Source: DATFVA01 sp963811905
GTDB lineage: Bacteria > Bacteroidota > Ignavibacteria > Ignavibacteriales > Ignavibacteriaceae
Direction of reading: 5' to 3'
DNA length: 64,000 bases
Assembly: GCA_963811905.1 (NCBI GenBank)
Contig: CAWETK010000018.1
Coordinates: forward strand, 1 to 64,000
Of this stretch, positions 18,858 through 28,761 are shown piece by piece. Below the pieces are notes generated by a model, which saw only the letters and a list, made by a program, of their open reading frames with translations, ran no database searches and had not been told where the DNA came from. Position 1 is the first letter of the stretch. The number at the start of each line of letters is the position of its first letter. Both the position numbers and the translations under genes were made by a program.

Positions 18858-21483
18858 ATGAATAAAAAAATTATAATGGTTATATGTTTATTTTTAATTC
18901 TGCTGTTGAACCGTGAGTGAATCCTACTCACAGGAAAACGGGGAAAACACCTTAACCGCAGCCGGAATTCAGATGCTGCCTAAAGGTGTATCCGTATATC
19001 AGCTGGATAACGGGATGGAAGTGCTTTTTATTGAAAATCCTGCACTTCCAATGGTGGGAGTAAATGCCGCGGTCAAAGTCGGCTCGGCATATGAGACTTT
19101 CTCGTCCAGCGGTATGAGTCATATGCTCGAACATCTTCTTTTCAATGGAACGGCATCAAGAACACAGAAAAAGCTTTATGATGATGTCGATTTTATAGGT
19201 GGATATAACAATGCCCATACAGCAGAATACTATACCGATTTTATGATGGTTACCCCTGCTGAAAATATTATAAAAGGGATGGAAATACAGGCAGATATGC
19301 TTTTCAATTCGACTCTGCCCGTGGAAAAGTTTGAGAAGGAGAAAGGAATTGTGCTTGAAGAGATATCTAAAAGCCTGGCTGACCCCGGTGAACAAATGGA
19401 AAGGAATACAATCTCCATCCTCTACAGCGGGCATGCACTATCATTGCCTACACTTGGAACATACTCAACAATTCAGTCGCTTTCACGGGAAGATGTCTAC
19501 GCATTTTATAAGAACAATTATGTTCCGAATAATATTATTCTAAGTGTCATCGGAAATTTTAACACCAGAGATATGCTCAAAGCCGTTAAGGATATATACG
19601 GTAAGGCAGCACCCGGCATTGTTAAAAATGATGTTTTTCCAAACTGGAGTACCGGTTTTCAGAAACCGGCTCAGACTGCCGCCGAAAAGGACCTGTTATA
19701 CGACCGCTTCTATGATGGAAAGGATATGGTTGTCCAGGTATTTTATGAATTTCCCGGGTTTGAATCATCCAAATCATCTGAACTTTTAAGTATGGTTTTG
19801 AATAAGGCTAAAGATCAATTACAGGATGCACTCCAATCGGAATTTCCTTCACAAATAAATTCATTAAACTTGTCGTCTCGTCTATCTCCTGTAAAAAGTT
19901 TTGTTGAAGCTGATATTACCACAGGAGATGGCGCCGATTATGATAAAATCATTCATTCTTTAACACAGAAGATTGCAGAACTAAATTTTTCACTTTCCGG
20001 GGAAACTATTAAATCGGAGGCTGTAAAAGCACGAACCGAATTTCTGAAGAATATTGAAAAACCGCATATGTTTGGTATATACAATTCAGATGTTCTGGTT
20101 GAAAACGGCATTGAAGCTGTACTGGCCTCATATAACAGCAGCGAATATTATAAAGCCGCGGCTGAATTGAGCAAGTTGAAGCTGGATACTCAGCCTCTGG
20201 TTATTTTACAATCGCCTTCGGACAAAACTGAAATAGAATCTGCTGATAGTGCAAGCATTGTCAGGCAGTTCAAAGGTAATCCGGGTGGTCCTGACATAAT
20301 AGCCGTTCAGAATGATGTGAGCAATTTGCTCGCGGTCCATTACTTAATCAAACATAAGGCATATTACGAATCAAAATACGGCAAGGATGCCGCTAAAATA
20401 CTGCACGATTGTATTGAACAACGAATGAATTCCGATGAAGGCATAAAAACTGGCGAACAATACGGGTTTACATATGTATTTAATGATAATCCTTTTATAC
20501 CTATGGATAATATTTATCTTCATCCGGATTTCGGTTATATACGGGCTGAAGGTCTTGCCGAAGATCTTCCGGGAGCAATCGGTTATCTTAATAGTATGTT
20601 CCTGAATTTTATACCTACAGAAGAGGAATTTGATAAAGCTGTTGAAAGAACACAGGGACATGGAATGATGGGAATGATGGGTATGGGAGGGGATAATTCA
20701 AAACTCCTGTTCGACAAAACATATGAATCTCTCATTTATGAACAGCCGCCTTCTGCAGAGAAAACACCGGATCTGACATATGATAACCTGGCTGCTTTTA
20801 CTAAAGAATATTTTCAACCGGCTAATATGATAATCTCGGTTGTTTCACCTTCATCTCCCGAAACTATAGATGCACTGTTCAGCAATTTCAGGGGCAATCC
20901 CGTTTCTGAAGATCCCCCGGTGTATTCAAAAGGTTTCCTCAGTGCTGCGAAAGATACTCTCTTCGAAAAAGATCTGCAGGGGAAAAGGTCATATTTGTTC
21001 TGGGGATTTACTACTAAAATCGATCCTGAAGATGCTCCCGCTCTTCAAGCCCTCTCCCTCATGCTCTCTGACAGGATTGTCTTTGATATAAGAGAGAAGC
21101 AGGGTTTGGCTTATAATATGAGCGCCGGCATTGATGTTGAGAACGACAAAGCTCTTTTCTTCATTTCCCAGGGAACGCGTCCTCAGAATGTGGATGTTCT
21201 TATTCCGCAGTACCCCGGATTCTTTAATCCTTCGGCAGTTGATACTCTTACTGAGGAGGAACTGCAGAAGTCAGTAAACATGTATCTCGGAAGAATGATG
21301 TTCCGCAGACTTTCGAGTATCAACAAGGCTTATTACCTGGCAAACTCTGATTACTTCCACAATGATTTTAATTATGATAAGAAGTTTCTTGAGGAATTAA
21401 AGAATGTTAAGCTGTCTGATGTAAAGAACGCGGCAAAGAAATATATGAATGCCGAAAATACTGTCACTATTGTTGTAAGATGA
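18858..21483 (+). CDS. Secreted M16-family zinc metalloprotease, frame broken in signal peptide
   Basis: The mature part reads from about 18913: an ~870-residue M16 (pitrilysin/insulinase) protein with the inverted zinc motif HMLEH near residue 88 ('MSHMLEHLLFNG') and a second, motif-less M16 domain from about residue 500. Just upstream, an ATG at 18858 with 'gggagag' before it encodes 'MNKKIIMVICLFLILLLN', a signal peptide in a different frame. Removing one C from 'aacc' at 18909-18912 joins them as '...LLLN-VSESYSQENG'. I therefore annotate the whole gene. M16 enzymes degrade peptides; this one should act in the periplasm or outside. It precedes the M1-M28 peptidase by 60 bp. Confidence 0.85.
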
Positions 21484-21543
21484 AACTTAATATACCTGAA
21501 CTCAGTCTTCAGTGTAAAAAATAGAATTTAACGGGAGAATTAT

Positions 21544-24500
21544 ATGTATAAAAGAATCATCTTTTTATTAGTTGTATTCATATGTTCATCCGCAGTTTTT
21601 GCAGGTGATATTATACACCACAAAATTTATGTCAGCCTCGAACCTGGCAGACACTATCTGCAGGTTACGGATGAGGTTACAATCCCTGCCGGGCAGATGA
21701 AGCCTGTACTCAATTTCCTTCTGAATAAAAATCTCAACATTGCCAGTGAATCTCCGGACGTTATTCTCGAGCTAAATAAAAGCGGAGTGAAGGCCGAAGA
21801 TTTTGGAATGGACAGGGAGGATTTTGATCAGCAGGGAGGCAATTCTGAAAACCAGTATTCACTCACATTTAAGAATTATATAGGGAAGGAAACAATATTT
21901 ACCTTAAAGTATGATGGAATAATTGATTATCCCATTCAGCAGCTGGGTGAGGAATATGCGAGAGGATTTAGTCAAACCCCTGGTATTATTGACACAGAGG
22001 GTGTTTACCTTGCAGGCTCCACTTACTGGGTCCCCTGGTTTAATAACAACTGGATAGACTTTGAAATGACTGTTGAGATGCCGCACCATTGGGATGTTGT
22101 CAGCCAGGGTAAAAGAACGCAGAATGCTATTAAGAACGGTCAGCACATTATTACCTGGGATTCACCCGAACCGATGGAGGAAATTTATCTTATCGCAGCT
22201 CGGTTTACAGAGTATTCAAAAGCAGCAGGCTCAATAGATGTTATGGCCTTTCTGCGGACTCCGGATGAGACTCTGGCTAATAAATACCTGGAAGCAACAG
22301 CTCAATACCTCGAGATGTACAGGAAGTTAATCGGTCCATACCCGTTTACAAAATTTGCGCTTGTTGAGAATTTTTGGGAAACCGGTTACGGCATGCCGTC
22401 TTTTACGCTGCTTGGAGAACAGATAATAAGGTTTCCGTTTATACTTAATTCCTCTTATCCTCACGAACTTCTGCATAATTACTGGGGGAATAGTGTTTAT
22501 GTCGACTTTAAGTCCGGAAACTGGTGTGAAGGTCTTACTGCTTATATGGCCGATCATCTTATTGCTGAGCAGCGTGGACAGGGAGAAGAATACCGCCGAT
22601 CTACACTCCAGAAATATACCGATTATGTAAAATCGTCGAATGATTTTCCATTGAGTGAATTTGGTTCACGCTATAACGCTTCTTCTGAAGCGATAGGTTA
22701 TGGCAAAAGCCTTATGATGTGGAATATGCTCAGGAACCTTATCGGGGATGATAATTTTGTGAAAGGTTTTCAGAAATTTTATCGGGACAATAAATTTAAG
22801 GCTGCATCTTTCGACGATATCCGCGTTTCGATGGAGGCTGTAACAGGGGAAGATCTTAAACAATTCTTCCATCAGTGGGTTACGAGAAAAGGTGCGCCGG
22901 AACTTATTCTGTCTGATGTTTCAGTTAAAGAAGTCAATGGTCAGTATCAGCTTTCATTTACGCTAAAACAGGTACAGGATGAGGAGGTGTTCAACCTGGG
23001 CGTGCCTGTTGCTGTAGCCACAGCAAACAAAGCTGAGATGAAAACGGTTGAGATGAATCAGAAGGTGCAGTCCTATGAAATGATGTTTAATGAAAGACCA
23101 TTGTTGGTTCAGGTTGATCCTCAGTTCAATCTTTTCCGCAAACTGCACTATAACGAAATCCCGCCTTCTCTTTCTAAAATTTTCGGATCGGATGAGATAA
23201 CTATAATTCTGCCTTCAAAAGCCGGTGAATCTGAACTGGAATATTATAGAAGACTTGCCGGTACATGGTCATCTGATAGTACTAAGAAGATTAAAATAGT
23301 TTCTGATGATGAAATAACAGAACTCCCGTCGGAGTCAGCCGTTTGGATTTTCGGCACCGAAAACCTGTTTGCCGGAAAGATCAGGGAGGGCTTGAAAGAC
23401 TATGATGCCGTATTGTCGAAAGATTCTGTCATGCTCGGAAGCACTTCCTATCCCGTCAACAAAACCAGTTTCATTATCGCAGTTCGTCATCCTGAAAATC
23501 CTGCTTCTGTCATTGTTCTTCTTTCCGCTGACAACAAAGATGCCGTAACCGGATTGGCTAGGAAGCTGCCTCATTATGGCAAATATAGTTACCTGGTATT
23601 TGAGGGAACTGAGCCATCCAATATCGGGAAAGGTGAATGGGAAACAGTTAATTCTCCTCTTGAAGTATCCCTTGAGCAAAATGACAATCTTAAACAGCAG
23701 GCAGTTTTACCTGAGTTGCCTGAACGGGAAGCCCTGGCTTCTTTAGACCCGGTCTTCTCTGCTGACAGAATGTTGAAAACTGTCAGCTACCTGGCAAGTA
23801 AGGAACTTGCAGGCCGTGGTCCCGGAACAGAAGGGATTAATAAAGCTGCAGATTATATAGCTGAACAATTTAAGAATGCGGGACTTCTGCCCGGTTCTGA
23901 TGACGGCACATATTTCCAGTCCTGGGACGAGGTTGTTGATGCCCAGGGTAACAAAGCTGTAGTAAAAAATATCATAGGTATAATTCCCGGGACTAATCCT
24001 GATCTCAAAAATGAATCTGTGATTGTATGTGCTCACTACGATCACCTTGGACTGGGATGGCCCGGCGCAAATAAAGGTAATGAAGGTAAAATACACCCCG
24101 GGGCAGATGATAATGCCAGCGGAGTCGCTGTAATGCTTGAGATGGCGGAGCTTCTGGGTAAAACACTAAAACCGCAGCGGACTATTATATTTATTGCATT
24201 CACTTGCGAAGAGAGCGGACTGCTCGGTTCAAAATATTATGTTAATAATATGAAGAGGTTCCCGGCTAAGAAAGTTATCGGCGTACTGAATTTTGATACT
24301 GTCGGCAGGCTCGGTCAAAACAAAGTGCTTGTTCTAAGCAGCAATAGTGCAAGGGAATGGAAATTTATTTTTATGGGTGCAGGTTATGTGACCGGAGTTG
24401 AATCTGAAATGGTTACTCAGGAGCTGGATGCAAGTGATCAGAGAAGTTTCATCGAGGCAGGCGTTCCCGGGGTTCAGTTATTTTCCGGGGCTAATGAAGA

Positions 24501-24933
24501 TTACCATAAGCCTTCCGATACACCGGATAAGATTGATGGCGCGGGAATGGTAAAAATCGCAATGTTCGCCCGCGAGGGAATCCTCTACCTGGCTGACAGG
24601 ATTGAACCTCTGACTTTCCAGGGAGAAACGACGAAAAAGGGAGATAACTCACAGATGAAACCCGGAGAAAGGAAAGTATCTACAGGAAGTGTCCCGGATT
24701 TTGCATATTCCGGGGAAGGCGTCAGGATAGCGGATTTTACAACAGGTTCTCCTGCAGAAAAAAGCGGACTGCAGAAAGGGGATATAATTATACAGTTAGG
24801 TCATTATAAAGTAACAAATTTACGCGATTATTCGGACGCACTTAAAAACTTCAATCCCGGAGATTCAGTTGAATTAACTTATATACGCGATGGCAAAGAA
24901 AACAAGACTGACATAGTGCTTATGGCAAAATAG
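21544..24933 (+). CDS. Exported double peptidase: M1 aminopeptidase-like + M28 peptidase + PDZ
   Basis: A 1129-residue protein with a signal peptide (1-20, 'AVFAG'). Residues ~25-480 are an M1 gluzincin domain: H307-E308-L-L-H311 with E329 in 'NWCEGLTAY'. Residues ~480-720 are a linker region of unknown fold. Residues ~730-1030 are an M28 aminopeptidase with all expected metal ligands and catalytic Glu: H831 ('CAHYDHLG'), D855 ('GADDNASG'), E889/E890 ('TCEESGLLGS'), D918 ('NFDTVG') and H988 ('YHKPSD'). A PDZ domain closes the protein (~1055-1128, 'GSPAEKSGLQKGDII'). Both zinc centres look catalytically competent. It probably trims peptides made by the M16 protease next door, outside the cytoplasm. 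Confidence 0.88.
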   Translation: MYKRIIFLLVVFICSSAVFAGDIIHHKIYVSLEPGRHYLQVTDEVTIPAGQMKPVLNFLLNKNLNIASESPDVILELNKSGVKAEDFGMDREDFDQQGGNSENQYSLTFKNYIGKETIFTLKYDGIIDYPIQQLGEEYARGFSQTPGIIDTEGVYLAGSTYWVPWFNNNWIDFEMTVEMPHHWDVVSQGKRTQNAIKNGQHIITWDSPEPMEEIYLIAARFTEYSKAAGSIDVMAFLRTPDETLANKYLEATAQYLEMYRKLIGPYPFTKFALVENFWETGYGMPSFTLLGEQIIRFPFILNSSYPHELLHNYWGNSVYVDFKSGNWCEGLTAYMADHLIAEQRGQGEEYRRSTLQKYTDYVKSSNDFPLSEFGSRYNASSEAIGYGKSLMMWNMLRNLIGDDNFVKGFQKFYRDNKFKAASFDDIRVSMEAVTGEDLKQFFHQWVTRKGAPELILSDVSVKEVNGQYQLSFTLKQVQDEEVFNLGVPVAVATANKAEMKTVEMNQKVQSYEMMFNERPLLVQVDPQFNLFRKLHYNEIPPSLSKIFGSDEITIILPSKAGESELEYYRRLAGTWSSDSTKKIKIVSDDEITELPSESAVWIFGTENLFAGKIREGLKDYDAVLSKDSVMLGSTSYPVNKTSFIIAVRHPENPASVIVLLSADNKDAVTGLARKLPHYGKYSYLVFEGTEPSNIGKGEWETVNSPLEVSLEQNDNLKQQAVLPELPEREALASLDPVFSADRMLKTVSYLASKELAGRGPGTEGINKAADYIAEQFKNAGLLPGSDDGTYFQSWDEVVDAQGNKAVVKNIIGIIPGTNPDLKNESVIVCAHYDHLGLGWPGANKGNEGKIHPGADDNASGVAVMLEMAELLGKTLKPQRTIIFIAFTCEESGLLGSKYYVNNMKRFPAKKVIGVLNFDTVGRLGQNKVLVLSSNSAREWKFIFMGAGYVTGVESEMVTQELDASDQRSFIEAGVPGVQLFSGANEDYHKPSDTPDKIDGAGMVKIAMFAREGILYLADRIEPLTFQGETTKKGDNSQMKPGERKVSTGSVPDFAYSGEGVRIADFTTGSPAEKSGLQKGDIIIQLGHYKVTNLRDYSDALKNFNPGDSVELTYIRDGKENKTDIVLMAK

Positions 24934-24978
24934 CAGCGAAATCAGAAGAACTATAAATTTTATCAGCAGGGAGGTAGG

Positions 24979-26001
24979 ATGAAAACATTATTGCTGGTGC
25001 TCCGGTTCGTCTCAGTCGCACGGGTTTTGTTTATTTTTCCGATCATATTCTGGTTCCTTCAAAACGGAAATCAGGCGCAGTCTGAAGCACAAGCTGAGTT
25101 AAGAGTCTGGGAAATACCAAATATTGATGAAGGTGCCGAGTTTTATTTTTCACCCGATGGTAAAAGTTTAATTGGAAATGCCAGGCTTGACGGAGATACA
25201 ATTCATCAGGTGTATACTTTTGGTGTCGACGGCAGCAATATTGTAAGGATAAATGATAAGGGGGAAGATGCCTGTTCATATTACTTCCCGGATCGGAAAA
25301 GGCTCGTCTTCACATCAACGCGGGACAATACTGATATGGCTCCCGGGCATTTTTCTAACCCTTTCGATTACCCGCAGGGTGCCGAACTATATTCCTGCAA
25401 TCCCGATGGCAGTGATTTGAAAAGATTAACGAATAATAAATTTTATGATGCTGAAGTTTCAGTCTCGCCGGATGAGCAATGGATGCTCTTTACACGGCAG
25501 ATAGACGGAAAACTGGATCTGTGGAAAATGCATCCCGACGGTTCAGATCAGCAGCAGCTTACGTTCACACCTGACTGGCAGGAAGGGGGCTCGTTCTTCC
25601 TGAATAATGAAACTATTATCTGCCGTGCCTGGGAACTTAAGAACCAGGCTCCCCGCGGTATGCCGATGAGTATATTTACGATGAAAAGTGACGGTTCAAA
25701 CCGTGTGAGAATAACTTCTGATAGCGGTACGAACTGGGCTCCTTTTCCGGCACCTGATGGTGATCATTTTGTATTCGTAAAAGTTGTGCCTCCTCATAAT
25801 TATGAAATATACATGATGAGCTTAAGTACCGGCGAACAGACAAGGTTGACTTACAATGATGCATTCGACGGTTTTCCGGCAATATCTCCTGACGGTAAAT
25901 TATTGACATTCGATTCAAACCGTAGTGCTGAAGGAGGCGGTATGAAGTTAAGACCTTATCTGATGGATATTTCATCCCTCAATATCGGATCGAAGAAATA
26001 G
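24979..26001 (+). CDS. TolB-like WD40/PD40 beta-propeller protein
   Basis: A 340-residue protein with an N-terminal hydrophobic segment (~8-32) that acts as a signal or anchor. The rest is a TolB-type propeller with recurrent PD40 blades: 'FYFSPDGKSLIGNARL', 'CNPDGSDLKRLTNN', 'VSVSPDEQWMLFTRQ', 'MHPDGSDQQQLTF', 'MKSDGSNRVRIT' and 'PAISPDGKLLTFDSNR'. The family binds proteins or peptides in the periplasm; some members are fused to peptidases. 'gggaggtagg' precedes the ATG. It closes the peptidase block 45 bp after the double peptidase, so a role in the same pathway is likely but not proven. It is not TolB of the Tol-Pal system by context. Confidence 0.82.
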   Translation: MKTLLLVLRFVSVARVLFIFPIIFWFLQNGNQAQSEAQAELRVWEIPNIDEGAEFYFSPDGKSLIGNARLDGDTIHQVYTFGVDGSNIVRINDKGEDACSYYFPDRKRLVFTSTRDNTDMAPGHFSNPFDYPQGAELYSCNPDGSDLKRLTNNKFYDAEVSVSPDEQWMLFTRQIDGKLDLWKMHPDGSDQQQLTFTPDWQEGGSFFLNNETIICRAWELKNQAPRGMPMSIFTMKSDGSNRVRITSDSGTNWAPFPAPDGDHFVFVKVVPPHNYEIYMMSLSTGEQTRLTYNDAFDGFPAISPDGKLLTFDSNRSAEGGGMKLRPYLMDISSLNIGSKK

Positions 26002-26220
26002 ATCTGAGAGTGTTCGATACTCCTGCGGAAATAGCGATTGCAGAATATCTATACGGCTAACAAACTAATTTGTTAAACCTGCTCTATTCTGCGTGACTCG
26101 AATCAAATAATCGCCGCCTGCCGTTTGAAATGCCTCCGGGAACTCGTTCTTTATATTAATCTGATTTTAATCAATCCGGTTTTGTCACTTTTACTCATCC
26201 ATCTTTTACTATATTATGTA

Positions 26221-26254
26221 AAGCGATTCGCTGAATCGCTTATCTGAATCGCTT
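26221..26254. promoter_or_regulatory. Palindrome plus third half-site upstream of small Cys-rich gene
   Basis: A perfect 9-bp inverted repeat (aagcgattc-gct-gaatcgctt) at 26221-26241 is followed 4 bases later by a third copy of the half-site (gaatcgctt, 26246-26254). It lies 15-48 bp upstream of the ATG at 26269. There is no T-run, so it looks more like a regulator binding site than a terminator. The regulator is unknown. Confidence 0.45.
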
Positions 26255-26268
26255 AACTATAAGTTTTA

Positions 26269-26661
26269 ATGAATAACCATCTTCATAAAATATTAAGCAT
26301 CGTTCTGCTGGTAATATTATTTCTTTATTCAACAGAACTACCTGACTCTTGTGTGAATAAAACAGCTATTTCTAAGCATTCTGCAATGAAAAATTGTTGC
26401 TGCAGTTGCAGGATGAGTTCAGAAGATGGAATATGCCGCTGTAGCCATTCCGGGAATAGTTATTCAACTTTTTTTACCGGATGTCATCATAGCGGCGCTG
26501 CGAACATATTACACAAAATTGACTTATCCCTCCTGATATCAATTCCACGAAATAATTTGACCGCTCCGGATGGGAGATATTGTTCTCCCAGTCGGTTTTC
26601 AATCTGTGCCGGAGTACTCTCAGAATTGATAGAACCGCCGGAAGGCTTTTTTCTTACCTGA
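26269..26661 (+). CDS. Small Cys/His-rich exported protein, possible metal binding
   Basis: A 130-residue protein of unknown family. A hydrophobic signal-like segment spans residues ~8-22 ('ILSIVLLVILFLYS'). The mature part is rich in Cys and His: 'SAMKNCCCSCRMSS', 'GICRCSHSG' and 'FTGCHHSGA'. Such clustered thiols and imidazoles suggest metal handling. The gene lies 81 bp before an outer-membrane barrel gene whose mature N-terminus also has Cys and whose loop is His-rich. I infer a metal-related pair, but no named family is recognised. There is no strong ribosome binding site; the palindrome described upstream could regulate it. Confidence 0.6.
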   Translation: MNNHLHKILSIVLLVILFLYSTELPDSCVNKTAISKHSAMKNCCCSCRMSSEDGICRCSHSGNSYSTFFTGCHHSGAANILHKIDLSLLISIPRNNLTAPDGRYCSPSRFSICAGVLSELIEPPEGFFLT

Positions 26662-26742
26662 TAATCCATTCGAAGTAAAAAATTTACTCCTGTATTTATC
26701 GTATACAGGTTTCTCAAAACCAATTCACATATAGGATTTAAT

Positions 26743-27726
26743 ATGAAGCTGAAATTATTTCTGCTTGCTGCTTTAACAATAACTCTGATCGGGCAAACTT
26801 TTGGGAGCTGCGGCTCTTCAAATTGTCCCCTCTATAATTTTCATTATAATCTGCAGGGGGGACTGCATTTAAGATTGTACAATGAATACATAAACCAGGA
26901 TAAAGTTTATCTCGGTTCAAAGCTCAGTGCAATAGGTGCTGTTTCGGAGGACCACGATGAAGTCAGTACTCTTAATTCTATAACAGCATTCCAGGCTGGT
27001 TATGGAATAACGGATAGACTGGATATTGGATTTATTCTGCCTTATATACACAGAGAACATAATCATATCCATCACGAGGACGGACAGGCGAACTGGGAAA
27101 ATTGGAACTTCAGCGGAATGGGCGACATTCTGCTTACCGGGAATTACTCTGTGATACTGCCTTCTATGGAAAAAGAGATTTACTTCGGTATCACTGCGGG
27201 AGTAAAATTACCCACCGGTGTTACTAATGCGGTGAATGCTGAAGGAGAAACTGCAGAGGTTACTATCCAGCCCGGAAGCGGTTCGCTTGATGAAATAATC
27301 GGGGCTAATTTTCGCTGCCCATTGTTCACAATTCAGACTGCTGAAAAAGATGTATATTCAGACATTCCGCTAATAATTGGTGTCTCGTATAAAATATCCG
27401 GAAAGGGAACTGATGATTATAAATTCGGAAACTCTTTGCTCGTTACCGCCGGTACGAGTTATCAGTTTACAAAAAAAGCCGGTGTAACTCTTCAGTTTAA
27501 TGTAAGGAACCAGGACTTTGCCGATACAGGAATGACTGGTGAGCCACGTGAAAATACGGGCGGTACCTGGATGTACCTGAGTCCCGGATTGAATCTGAAC
27601 ATCACAGATAACCTTGCACTCTTCGGAATTATTCAGCTGCCGGTTTACATCAATGTGCACGGACTCCAGCAGGCATCTTCATTTAATGCCCAGATCGGAA
27701 TATCAGCAAATACAACCCTGTTGTGA
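26743..27726 (+). CDS. Outer-membrane barrel protein (transporter/MetA-pathway-like)
   Basis: A 327-residue exported protein with a signal peptide (~1-21, 'LIGQTFG') followed by a Cys pair in 'SCGSSNC'. The body alternates amphipathic strands typical of an outer-membrane beta barrel: 'FQAGYGITDRLDIGFILPYI', 'YFGITAGVKLPTG', 'TAGTSYQFTKKAGVTLQFN' and 'LSPGLNLNITDNLALFGIIQ'. The pattern resembles the family annotated as transporter or MetA-pathway-of-phenol-degradation barrels. A His-rich stretch ('HREHNHIHHEDG') near residues 106-117 sits in a likely loop and fits metal binding. It probably belongs with the Cys-rich gene upstream. The ligand is unknown. Confidence 0.72.
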   Translation: MKLKLFLLAALTITLIGQTFGSCGSSNCPLYNFHYNLQGGLHLRLYNEYINQDKVYLGSKLSAIGAVSEDHDEVSTLNSITAFQAGYGITDRLDIGFILPYIHREHNHIHHEDGQANWENWNFSGMGDILLTGNYSVILPSMEKEIYFGITAGVKLPTGVTNAVNAEGETAEVTIQPGSGSLDEIIGANFRCPLFTIQTAEKDVYSDIPLIIGVSYKISGKGTDDYKFGNSLLVTAGTSYQFTKKAGVTLQFNVRNQDFADTGMTGEPRENTGGTWMYLSPGLNLNITDNLALFGIIQLPVYINVHGLQQASSFNAQIGISANTTLL

Positions 27727-27905
27727 ATTTGTGATAAATAAAAAATGATTTATGACCTTGTATAAGTATCGTAAATTCTAAATTATTTAATACCCGGTAG
27801 GTAGGTTCGCAAATTCGTAATTAAATCTTTTTATGGAGAACTTTACTGCACTGTTCGCTGCACGACTCCATTTCTGCACCATTCCAAATATTTGCGCCCC
27901 GCTGC

Positions 27906-28571
27906 TTACAAATCTTTTATTAAAGTATCAGACCACCTTACCATTTTGTTCTGCTTATCCGCTGTCACTGCTGCAAGGAAACGCATTTTATTTTTATATT
28001 TTTTAAAAAGCACAGCTCCTTCTTTGTCTAATCTGAAGATAACTTTGTTGCCTTCTGTTATGTAATCCTGCGGCATCAGAAATTCGAAAGGTTTAGTCTT
28101 CTTACCTTTGCGCCTGGGATTCCAGAGACTGAGGATCATTATGTATGCTATACTATTTTCGCCTTTCTGCAGTTTTGTAGGGCGGATCATTATTTCTATT
28201 CTATCGGGCAGTGCTTTGATATCTTCTGCCTCAAACCTGAAGCCTCCGGGCGGTGTCATCATTGCTTTTTCTGATGGGTGGTCCTGTTCGCATAGATAAT
28301 AGTTTACCTGGCTGATCTTGTTGAAGGCGCAGTTGCACGGTTTTTTTTCTTTTCCCCAGGCAGCTTTCAGCAGCGCGTTTTTATTTATAAGCGATGCAAA
28401 TTTTCCGTTTACGCTCTGTATGTTCCGCTTCTCTATTTCGTGGGGAAGCATACTGAGAGTGTATTTTTCCGGTAGTTTCGAAACGTATGGTTTGCCGTCT
28501 CTTTCTTTGAATACCAGGTCTCCGACTTTCCCTCTTAGTTCTCCAAGTATTGAAGGTTTTTTTCTCGCCAT
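27906..28571 (-). CDS. Conserved hypothetical protein (DUF6266-like N-terminus)
   Basis: A 221-residue protein with no signal peptide. The N-terminus 'MARKKPSILGELRGKVGDLV' followed by 'FKERDGKPYVSKLP' recalls the 'GxxGKVG' start of DUF6266 proteins of Bacteroidota, which have a compact beta-rich C-terminal region; the match is from memory of the pattern and is tentative. A CxC motif occurs at 'KPCNCAF'. Lys is abundant throughout. The gene is alone on the minus strand among plus-strand genes, and its upstream region contains a tandem 'ctctcggccat' repeat. No function can be given. Confidence 0.55.
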   Translation of the reverse strand: MARKKPSILGELRGKVGDLVFKERDGKPYVSKLPEKYTLSMLPHEIEKRNIQSVNGKFASLINKNALLKAAWGKEKKPCNCAFNKISQVNYYLCEQDHPSEKAMMTPPGGFRFEAEDIKALPDRIEIMIRPTKLQKGENSIAYIMILSLWNPRRKGKKTKPFEFLMPQDYITEGNKVIFRLDKEGAVLFKKYKNKMRFLAAVTADKQNKMVRWSDTLIKDL

Positions 28572-28664
28572 TGTTATATTCCCGTTTTTATTTTACATAC
28601 AAATATACTACATTTGTTCGAATAATTACAAATTTAGGGGTTTTTCATCTCAAATTTCTGAAAT

Positions 28665-28711
28665 TCTCTCGGCCATCTCTCGGCCTTCTTTCGGCCATCT
28701 CTCGGCCTCTA
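28665..28711. repeat. Short tandem repeat (ctctcggcc units)
   Basis: Four imperfect copies of an 11-12 bp unit containing 'tcggcc' lie about 95 bp upstream of the minus-strand gene at 27906-28571. They are too short and too direct to be a CRISPR array. Confidence 0.55.
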
Positions 28712-28761
28712 ACTACGGTATTACTACGGTATAACAGGCCCCCTCACCTGCATTCATAAAG

